Source: Usnea hakonensis
Taxonomy: Eukaryota > Ascomycota > Lecanoromycetes > Lecanorales > Parmeliaceae
DNA: 16,414 nt
NCBI GenBank assembly: GCA_013423325.1
Contig: BLJB01000402.1
Span: forward strand, 1-16,414
Direction: 5' to 3'
The notes under the pieces are model-generated. The model was not told the origin of the DNA and ran no database searches. It was given only the letters and a program-made list of their open reading frames with translations. The translations under genes and the position numbers were made by a program. Positions 8,691-16,414 of this stretch are shown piece after piece. Numbering within the stretch: position 1 is the stretch's first letter; each line of letters begins with the position of its first letter.

Positions 8691-9169
8691 AGCTCGAAGA
8701 TCTCCTTTTCTAGTAAGTTAAAAATATATAACCTTTCCCGGCTATCGTTAAAGTTAGTATAGTAGAGTAATCTATCTTATAATTTAAAATATAATCTAAA
8801 TTTCTAGTTAGCTAGATTAATATCTAGCTATTATAGTAATATTTCTACTTTTATAATAGGACTCTATACTACGTCCTTAGCTTCTTTACTAGCTTTCTTT
8901 ACTATATTAAGGACCTTATTCTATTACTTATCCTTAATATATTTTATAACTAGTTATTTTTTAAATTCTTAAGATATTTCTATTAGAGTAATATAGAAGC
9001 TAACTAGAATATTCGGGGATATCGAGAAAGCTTTCTAGGATCGTTTTCGAGATCTTTATAATAGTATAGTAAATCCTTACGGCGATATAATTCTATATAA
9101 TACTTTTAGGACTCCCGGACTATCTTTAATAATTTTAGATAAATCTAGAAAGCGAGATAATATATCTAG
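8691..9169 (-). pseudogene. RNase H to integrase connector, Element 2
   Basis: This connector lies between the end of RNase H and the integrase zinc domain. The minus strand reads mostly hydrophilic residues (Lys, Glu, Ile, Asn) with stops, for example ILVSFYITLIEIS. No separate domain is recognisable. It is part of the same former pol frame. Confidence 0.5.
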
Positions 9170-9749
9170 AACTATATTACTTTTCCCGGCTTTATAATAA
9201 ATAGCTAGGTTAAATATAGATAAATACTAAGAAGCTCTTATTAAATAAAGATTAAGTTTATTAATATTAAATAAGGAGAGGCTAATTTATCGTAAGATTA
9301 AGACTATAATAAAGTAGTTAATATATATAATTATAGAAGGCCTTTTTATTAACTCTATTATATACTAAATCTTTTTAATTACCTAAATAATTCCCGCTAC
9401 CTCTAACTTAGTAGACTAGTAATTTATTTCGGCCTAATTTAGTATCTTATTAAAAAAAAGGATTAATTATATATCTATATAAGAAAATAAATTATTATTA
9501 TTATTAGGCTCTTTAGTAGTATAATAAATTATTATAATAAAACCCTATTCCTTAGAAGTATCTAGGTCGATAAATAGCTTATAATTAGGGTCGAAATAGA
9601 TAAGAAAAGTAGGGCTAGAAAAGGTATCTTATAGATCCTAAAAAGACTAGATTTTTACTACTATAGGCTTATAGTATAATATATTTAATTAATATTTTCT
9701 AGTATACCCGGTAGCTTCTTTAGGAATTTTCTTAATAAGCTCTATCTTT
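9170..9749 (-). pseudogene. RNase H domain of Element 2 pol
   Basis: At 9580-9540 the minus strand reads YKLFIDLDTSKE then GF, the relic of the first catalytic strand of a Gypsy RNase H with its Asp preserved. Further along come ELEVAGIVW-like residues (read as VRGSGNYLG in a shifted frame), an IYxxHS-like segment, SLFNKS-SFLVFIYI, and REK-YSSRYIISLSRF near 9190-9160 (from PGKxNxVPDxLSR). Several small frame breaks are needed to follow it. The segment near 9700-9600 (IQSFQDL-like then SSPTFLIYFD) links to the RT thumb. Confidence 0.85.
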
Positions 9750-10520
9750 TTTTATTATAATAAATATACTCGCTAGGTATAGCGAAGGATAGATAAGTAT
9801 AACTAGCCTATTAATCCTAGAAAGGTCTCTAGTTCCTATAATATCTTAGGGAACTATAATAAAAAGATTATAATAAGCTTTTCTTCTAAGATTAATAACT
9901 CTAGATAATTAATATATTACCTTAATAAGATAATCGAGGGGTATCCTAGAAATAACTTTTTAGGATTTAGACTAACGCGCTTTTCTTAGAAAAGATTAAA
10001 AATTATTTATAGATACTTAATATATTTTAATAGTATATAAGAGAAAATAATAATATTATTAATATAGACTTTAATAAATATTTAGAAAGGTTATAATATT
10101 ATATCTATCTAATACTAAATATATAGGGGAGAGTCTTTATATTCTATTAATATAATATTAAATCTTTCTTATCCCCGATAGAAGATTATTATAAATTTAT
10201 CGCGGTTAGTAATTTTAATAAAAAATTAATAGAAGTAGCCTTTTATATTAATTATAGTAATATACTAATATCTAGCTATTATAGTAATAATATCTAATTA
10301 TAGAGATATTAAGTAGCTATCTATTTCGGTAATCTTATTAAGGCCTCTTATATTAATTACTACTCTACCTTTTTTACTAGAAGATATATCTCGCTAGACT
10401 ATAAAGTATAAATAGCTAAATTCTATTAATTATATTATCTATTCTATTTTTTTTTAGTTATATATTTTATTAAATATTTTATTAATAATTTTTTTTTTTT
10501 TAGGCTAACGGGGTATATAT
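9750..10520 (-). pseudogene. Reverse transcriptase of Element 2 pol
   Basis: Minus-strand reading: EFSYLYFIV (from PFSFPxFVV), then KEGRVVINIRGLNKITEID near 10375-10320 (fungal Gypsy RT type RVVxDIRGLN), FYQFFVKITNRDKFTII (from WFHQFLVKxxDRxKFTV), EYKDSPLYI (from GFKGSPPYVQ), KVYINNIIIFSYTLL at 10070-10035 (from KxYVDDIIIFSxTL), and the thumb TFLGLIG near 9850. Both aspartates of the YVDD box are now Asn through G-to-A changes at TpG or a related context. In this lineage the first motif is preceded by a short, poorly conserved N-terminus (about 10520-10440). Confidence 0.93.
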
Positions 10521-11249
10521 ATAAGGGCTTAGAAATTACGTTAGATTTAAGGTTAATTAATATCTACTACTTTTCTAGAATATTTATAATAGTACTATAG
10601 TTAGTCTAGATTTATAGAAATTTCTAAGTAATTATAGTAATTTATAACGCTTCCTCTAGATTACTATATACCGTAATACTATTAGATAATATATACTCTA
10701 GGTTTAGATTAATCTAAGTATTTATTATAGTAGAAGTAGCTAGTAATATTATTTCTAAAAGTAATATTTCTAAAGATAATATTATTAAAAGTAATATTCC
10801 TAGGGATAATATTTCTAGGAGTATAGTTATACTAGTAAATATAGTAGCGGTAGCTAGAAGTCTAATAGCGAGATTTTTTTTCTATAATTTAAGACTTTCT
10901 ATTATAAAATAAATATTAATATATACTATTATAAAGGCGCTATCTTACTTATATTTATAAATTATTCCTAGTTTAGTCTTATAGGGTAGACGTATATATT
11001 TTATAATAATATTATATACTTATATTATAGAAATTCCTATATTAATAATATAGATAAAAATACTATTAGTAAGGCTAAAGTCTTATATATAATTAGATTT
11101 AAATAAAAAGTCCCTATTATTTAGGATCTATCTATTATAAATAATTAGAATTTCTATAATAGTATTTAGTATTACTATAATAAGGTCCTTAGAGCGGATT
11201 ATCCTTATTATATTAGTCTAGACTTATATAATAATATTAATAAATACTT
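10521..11249 (-). pseudogene. Protease to RT connector, Element 2
   Basis: About 730 bases of former coding sequence lie between protease and RT. No enzyme motif is visible. Its notable content is an array of 15-bp repeats at 10742-10819. Near 10520 the minus strand reads KPLYIYPVSLKKK, probably the start of the RT N-terminus. Confidence 0.55.
10742..10819 (-). repeat. 15-bp tandem repeat coding a pentapeptide
   Basis: An 18-base unit (10742-10759) is followed by four 15-base units (10760, 10775, 10790 and 10805 starts). Each fits the plus-strand pattern RRTAATATTNYTARR with small changes. As 15 is a multiple of three, the minus strand keeps one frame and reads about five pentapeptides of the kind NITFR and NIIPR. 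It sits in the variable protease-RT connector, where repeat expansion would be tolerated. Confidence 0.8.
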
Positions 11250-11660
11250 CTAGTCCCTAATATTTTCTAAATCTATATACCCGGGTTTCTAGATTTATAG
11301 ATATACCCTAGGGAGTTATAATATTAATTCTAATAAGGATATTAGCTTTAAAGTTATTAATAATATATACTTCTATTATTAGATAAGTAGTTATAGTAAC
11401 GCTATCGACTAAACTAATAATATAAATAGTAATTATAGCGTATTTATCTATATAAATAATTTTATTTCCTACTCCTCTTATAGGGATAGAAGATACTATT
11501 TTCTTAATTTCTAACCCCGGGATCTACTTTAGTAAATATATATAATCTCCTAAAATTATACTATAATCTATATCTAGTAATAACTTATTTTTTTCGCTAT
11601 CTAGTAAATATCGGACCTTTAGAATAATATACTTTTAAGTCCTAAAGCTAAACTCTAGTT
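11250..11660 (-). pseudogene. Aspartic protease of Element 2
   Basis: Minus-strand translation from about 11610 reads LLLDIDYSIILGDYIYL, probably the retropepsin active site LLDTGCS with Gly-to-Asp damage. It continues IPGLEIKKIVSSIPIRGVGNKII, IDKYAIITIYI, then EVYIINNFKANILIRINIITP near 11380-11330 and NLETR. The last parts match the flap and A-x-[IM]-L-[IL]-G-x-D strand of Gypsy proteases, with the expected G-x-D now R-x-N. It would have processed the polyprotein. The related segment in Element 3 lies at 6560-6840. Confidence 0.82.
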
Positions 11661-12239
11661 TACCCTTACTATTAAGCTTTATAGTAGACTAAATAATTAT
11701 AGCGGTAATATAATTAGTAGCGAGAGTATTCTAGGATTTCCGCTAGGATTTCTATTAAGATTTTATCTATTAGGATTTATAGGAATACTATTTACTATAA
11801 TCCTCTTATATATATTTAAAAAGCTTATTCCTTAATAGAAAGATAGACTTATATTTACTATATATATATTCGACTTCTTTATTAATAAATTATATATTAT
11901 ATACGCTATTATAGTCTTAATCTTTATAAGTACTTTTATACTTATAAGATCTAGAATCCTAAGAAAATTCGTCTCTTTCTAGAGGCTAGTCTTCTATTAT
12001 ATAATACTAATATAATCTTATAGATCTATTATATTTATTATTAAGACTTTCCCGTACTTCCTCGCTATAAAACGCTTTTTAGAAAGGCTAGTAATAATTT
12101 TAGCTATTATTATAATTTCTATAAGTAGAGTAATATAGATATTATTATAATTATCTATTAATATTATTAAAAGTAAGCTAGAAAGGGTAATTCTAGGAAT
12201 TCTATATCTACGGTAATAATAAATTTAATTTATTTAGGT
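11661..12239 (-). pseudogene. Gag C-terminal/nucleocapsid interval, Element 2
   Basis: This is the former coding interval between protease and the part of gag that matches Element 3. A nucleocapsid zinc finger would be expected here, but with cysteines turned to tyrosine I could not fix one with confidence. Translation gives basic stretches with stops. It is assigned by position only. Confidence 0.45.
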
Positions 12240-14141
12240 TATCAATAATTTGCTTTAGTTAACTAGACTAATTTATATTTAATTATAGTAGCCTATTAGG
12301 GTAATTACTTAAATAATAAGACTAATTTAACTAGTACTAGTTTAACTAGTAAGTTTAAGGATTCTAGTACTAATAAGTAGAGTAATAGAATTATAGCTTA
12401 TATTAATATAGATAGATATCTAGTCGATTATCTACTCGACTAGGGCCTTATTATCTACTATAATTAGATAAATTATACTAACTATATTACCTAGTACTTT
12501 TATTACTATAATAAGGCTATCTATTTAACTAGTTTAACTAGAAAGAATTTCCGGTAGTAGTATTCCTTCCGCCTTATCGGCTAGTATACGCTTACTACTA
12601 ATATTTATATTTATTAAGATCCTTAAAAAAAGCGTTTACTATTATATCTTTCCTAGGTCTCTTAATATCTCTTTATAATTCTAAATTAATACTATTATAG
12701 ATAATATCTAGCTAAGTCGATATAATCGTTATACCGGTATTCTTTATAGACTTTAGGATCTTTTATAAATATTCCCTAAGTTCTCTATATACTATAGCGT
12801 CTTATATTATATACCTTTCCTATAATACTATATTAATTACTATTATAGTAGGTTCTTTAAACCTTATAATTAGTAGTATATCTATTTATTAATACTACTA
12901 CTAAACTTAGTAAACCTTTTTTTCGTAGTAAATATTTCTATAGTCTACTATTCTAAAGTAGTACTATATAGGCTTATCTATAGATTTTTCTAAATAGTAC
13001 CTATATTTTTAACTTTAGTAAGATCTTTAGTATATTTAATAAATAAATAGATATTATAAAAATACGTTTTTTTCCTAGTATATTCGATTACTAGTCTAAT
13101 CTTTAAGGACTTCCTATTATATATAGGATTAAAAAATCTAAGATCTATAAGGTTCTATTTTAGTAGTTATCTATTACCGAAAGTATTTAACGCTCCTAGT
13201 AATCCTAGATTACCTAGTAATCTAATATTACCCGGGGGTCCTTACTCTCCCTATTATAGTAGGTATTCCTATATATAGCGAGTAATAATATTACTAATAA
13301 TTATATCTATATTAATATTATTAGGCTAAGGCTAAAGATTCCGTCTATCTACTATTATAGAAGTTCCGATAATAGGTAAAGGGATACTCCTAGGTATAAA
13401 TATTAGATTACTAGAATTAATATTATAAAGTAGATTACTACTAGATCTATAGCTTAGTAAAGATAATATAGTAATAGGTAATATAGTTTTTAATAGAATA
13501 GGAGTTATCTTAATAGACGGAGGTTTATAATATTAGAAGTAATATTTAACTTCCGGTAATATTTTTAGATTATATATTTAGTCTTAGAATACTCTAAGAG
13601 TCTATTATAATTATACTAGTATAGTATTCTAAATAGTAGGGTATAGTAGTTCGCCTTAGCCTAACTAGGTAATAATTATCTTAGGATAGAAATAGTAGTT
13701 TATAATATATAAGGTAGTAATAGTAGTATCTTATAAGATCTCGTAACTATAGTTAATAACCTTAATAAAGGCTTAAATTTAGTAGGTAGTATATATAATT
13801 TATATAGAAATCCTAGGGGTAGTAATTAACGCTAGATTACCGTCTAGGATTTACCGTAATCTAGAAATTACTATTAGTAACGGTAGTATTTATCTAAAAT
13901 TAACTTTCTAGTAAATAACTAGGTAACCGGAATAGTCTTCTTAATAAATAATTATAGTAAAGTTTAATAGAATTAAGGCAAAATTTAATAGAATTAATAA
14001 AAGATTAATAGATTTTTTAGAAATAATAGCGGAAATAATTAGGTAGTCCTAGAGGATAGATCTAGTACCTTAAGAAAGACTAGTATTATAGGTAATCGAT
14101 AGTACCTATAATACGATAACTAAAAGTATTACTACTACTAT
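12240..14141 (-). pseudogene. Gag and leader of Element 2
   Basis: This is the structural gene region plus the short leader after the 5' LTR. No conserved motif marks capsid, but 12541-13145 aligns collinearly with 14985-15610 in Element 3, so it belongs to a shared gag. The rest, about 13150-14141, is assigned by position. No start codon or primer-binding site can be fixed. Three residual CpA/TpG sites occur: two close together at about 12242-12251 and one at 13979. Confidence 0.65.
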
Positions 14142-14328
14142 TAGATAGTAATAGTAATAGTAATAATAGTAATAATAGCTATAATTAAATATATAAATAT
14201 AAATAATATAAAGTAAAGTCTAAACTAGAAGATCCTATATATAGTAAATCGCTCGAATCGCCAAGCCACTAGTAAGAATAATACTAAGCAATAGTGGCAA
14301 AACAGGAAGTAGTATATACGCCATAACA
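14142..14328 (-). repeat. Right (5') LTR of Element 2
   Basis: This 187-bp copy begins TA (formerly TG) and ends CA at 14327-14328. Here the inner half (14142-14260) is fully RIP-converted, while the outer 68 bases (14261-14328) keep eight or so CpA/TpG sites that are TpA in the left LTR. As the element reads minus, this is the 5' LTR and would carry the promoter, but I see no convincing TATA or initiation motif. Confidence 0.95.
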
Positions 14329-14332
14329 ATAT
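14329..14332. repeat. Candidate target-site duplication, right copy (ATAT)
   Basis: This directly follows the right LTR and equals 6901-6904. The match is of low information content in this A+T-rich context. Confidence 0.4.
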
Positions 14333-15640
14333 AATAATACTTTTAATAATTAAGTCCTATATTTAATATAGGTTTTAAAGTAGTAATAATAATTAATAAT
14401 TTAGATTAATATTTAGTAGAGGCTAAAATCTTTATTAAATTAGAAGTTCTTTTAAGTTTCTAGTATTTATTATATAGATAGATAAATAATTAATTATAAA
14501 AGATAATTTTATACTAGTAATTTTTATATTAGAAGTCTATAATAGATATTATTTTAATAAAGTATTTATTAATATAGTTCTCTATTTCTTATTTATTTTC
14601 TTAACCTTTTAATTAGATATTTTTAATATTATTATTTTAGATACTTACTTAATAGGCCTTTAGCTAATAAAAAGGAAATTCATAATTTAGATTATTAATA
14701 TTAATAGGGTATAAGGGCTAATAATCTAGTATTATAATTTATAATCTTAAGGTTAGAGCTAGTAATAGAGCTAATAGTAGAGTTAGAAATAATATTTAAT
14801 TATTTTTTTAATAATTTTAGTATCTATAAAAAGATAGTTTCTATTAATAAATATTAGATTAATAAGAGTCTTAATTTTAATTAAATTTTTATTATTTTAC
14901 TAACTAGTAATTATATTAACTATATTATCTAAGAGGCTAATTATTATAATAATTATTATTATATTAAAATTAGTAATTTATTTAGAAAGAATTTCTAATA
15001 ATAGTATTACTATATTTAATAATATTTTTAGATTTATTATATTAACTAATAGAAGCCTATTATCTATATTTATAATTATTAATATTTATTAAAAAAGAGT
15101 TAATAGTATCTTTATATCTAAATTTATTAAGATCTTATTATATTTTTAAATTAATATTATTATAGATAATATTAAATTAGATTATAATAATATTTATATT
15201 AATATTTTTAGTAGATTAAAAGATTTTTTAGATATACTTATATAATTCTCTTTAAATAGTTATATCTTTTAAAAAATATTTTTTATAAAGTATAATATTA
15301 ATAATAATATAAAATAGTTTCTTAAAGTAGTTAACTAGTAATATAGCCTACTTATTAATATTATTATTAAATTTAGTTAATCTCTTTTTAGTAGGGGCTA
15401 TTTTAACTATCTACTATATAAGAGTAATATTTTATAAATTTATTTATAAATTCTCTTAAATAATAGTAGTATCTTTTATAGCTATAATATCTTTAGTATA
15501 ATTAATAAATAGATATATATCTCTAAAGTAAATTTTTTTACTAGTATATTTAATTAGAGGTCTAGAGTAGATTAATACTCTATTATAGTAAAGATTAAAA
15601 AAGTCTAGATTACTAGAATTCTATTATCTAGATTTATTAA
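14329..15640 (-). pseudogene. Gag relic of Element 3 (right part, interrupted)
   Basis: Three blocks match Element 2 gag in the same order and strand: 14985 with 12541 (GAAAGAATTTC and on), 15144 with 12679 (AAATTAAT then TATTATAGATAATAT), and 15488 with 13022 (ATCTTTAGTATA and on). Offsets are 2444, 2465 and 2466, so the two are collinear homologues with few indels. Element 3 is more A+T-rich and more diverged, suggesting it is older. It begins exactly at the Element 2 insertion point, and its protease lies on the other side at 6560-6904. No knuckle motif is readable. Confidence 0.75.
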
Positions 15641-16344
15641 TAATATTAATATTATTATAATTATCTCGTCTATTATTACTAAGTAGTCTTTATACTTTTA
15701 TTATACTTTATTTAAATTCGACTATTATAGATTTTAATTTAAGTATTTAAATTATATTAAAATCTAAAATATTTAGAGTTATTATAATTATTTTAAATAG
15801 GTTAGCTAATTCTTTTAAAATATTATATCTTTAGACTTTTTTTTTAATAGAGATATATTTAGATATTTTTACTCCGGTATTTATAAAAAATATAAATATA
15901 TTTAATAAATAGTAGTTATATTTTTAATATAAAGTAATAGTAATTAAATTAAGATTTAGACTATAATTTTATTAAAGTAATTATAGAAGGTTTAGCTATA
16001 ACTTTTTAGAAGAGAAGATATAGCCTTCTAGCTAAATATAAATCTTAATAGATAAATTAATAAGGTTTTAGAATTAATTTTAAAATATTAATTAATAGTA
16101 TTATAATTATTAATATATTAGATATATAGAAGTAATTAATGATATAATAATAAAAGGCGTAGCGGAAGCTAATAGTATAAAGGTAAATAATAAATTATTA
16201 GATAAAATCTAATAATAGGATCTTATTTAACTAGTTCTATTTAGAGGGCTAGATTAATATTATTAAAATAGCGGTTAATATTAATAATAGTTAATATTTA
16301 ATTAAATATAAAAATAGTACTTATTAAGTTATAATAATTAGAGT
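15641..16344. other. RIP-mutated interval, probably upstream Element 3
   Basis: This is strongly mutated A+T-rich sequence with a single TpG (near 16140). By position it should be gag N-terminus and leader of Element 3, but I find no clear match to Element 2 and no LTR. The mutated state stops at about 16345. Confidence 0.4.
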
Positions 16345-16414
16345 ATAGTTACTGGATTGGATTGGAATTCATACTCGTGTCTATCTAACTATGTGAAAGA
16401 TAATTACGGGAAGC
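16345..16414. other. Non-mutated right flank
   Basis: Normal composition resumes here with many CpA/TpG sites. It opens with the small direct repeat GGATTGGATTGG near 16354. There is no similarity to the left flank 1-91 or to either LTR set. It is either host DNA or the unmutated outer end of a further repeat. It is too short to say more. Confidence 0.5.

Larger units (their letters stand above)
6905..14328 (-). mobile_element. Element 2: RIP-mutated Ty3/Gypsy chromovirus, 7.4 kb
   Basis: This is a complete LTR retrotransposon bounded by two 187-bp LTRs (6905-7091 and 14142-14328). It reads on the minus strand: gag (about 14100-12240), protease (about 11650-11250), a long connector with pentapeptide repeats, reverse transcriptase (about 10520-9750), RNase H (about 9600-9170), integrase (about 8690-8100), GPY/F-like region and chromodomain (7595-7440). 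Its RT type (RVVINIRGLNKI, then VYINNIIIFS) differs from Element 1, so the two belong to different Gypsy lineages. The interior has nearly no CpA/TpG and no intact frame. Confidence 0.95.

Noticed and set aside
10440..10505. Poly-T runs near 10447 and 10489 as possible terminators
   Set aside because: They lie inside the former RT coding frame on the minus strand (Lys-rich as AAA codons), with no hairpin before them.
14329..16344. Interpretation as a DNA transposon with terminal inverted repeats
   Set aside because: No inverted repeat joins the ends, and the collinear match to Element 2 gag explains the interval better.

Overview
The window looks like a heterochromatic, transposon-filled block from a filamentous ascomycete fungus (Pezizomycotina). 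Nearly the whole span is A+T-rich and has almost no CpA or TpG, while TpA is extremely common and CpG still occurs. That is the footprint of repeat-induced point mutation (RIP, C-to-T in CpA context on both strands). Reading by eye, I found about seven CpA/TpG dinucleotides between 124 and 5600 and about three between 7092 and 14141. Normal-looking sequence occurs only at the two window ends (about 1-91 and 16345-16414) and in short patches at transposon edges. I see no intact gene, tRNA, rRNA, CRISPR array or replication origin.

The layout is three Ty3/Gypsy-type LTR retrotransposons, all reading on the minus strand and all destroyed by RIP. Element 1 (about 92-5713) is a near-complete chromovirus. 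On the minus strand it runs 5' LTR/leader, gag with a zinc knuckle, aspartic protease, reverse transcriptase, RNase H, integrase with GPY/F region, chromodomain, G-rich polypurine tract and the start of the 3' LTR. Element 2 (6905-14328) is a second, different chromovirus with two 187-bp LTRs and the same gene order. Its LTRs are flanked by a 4-bp ATAT direct repeat, which is weak evidence in such A+T-rich DNA.

Element 2 sits inside an older relative, Element 3. A protease-like segment of Element 3 lies on its left (about 6560-6840) and a gag-like segment on its right (about 14329-15640). The right segment aligns collinearly with Element 2's own gag at a nearly constant offset of about 2.45 kb. 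The block therefore grew by nested insertion, each copy presumably being mutated by RIP.

No piece can work today. Frames are full of TAA/TAG where Gln and Trp codons are expected, ATG is almost absent, zinc-knuckle cysteines have become tyrosine, and RT active-site aspartates have become asparagine. The main interest is genomic: the complementary mosaic of RIP damage in the two LTRs of Element 2, the sharp edges of the mutated block, the nested history, and in-frame tandem repeats of 15 bp and 39 bp. I do not see a novel functional system here.
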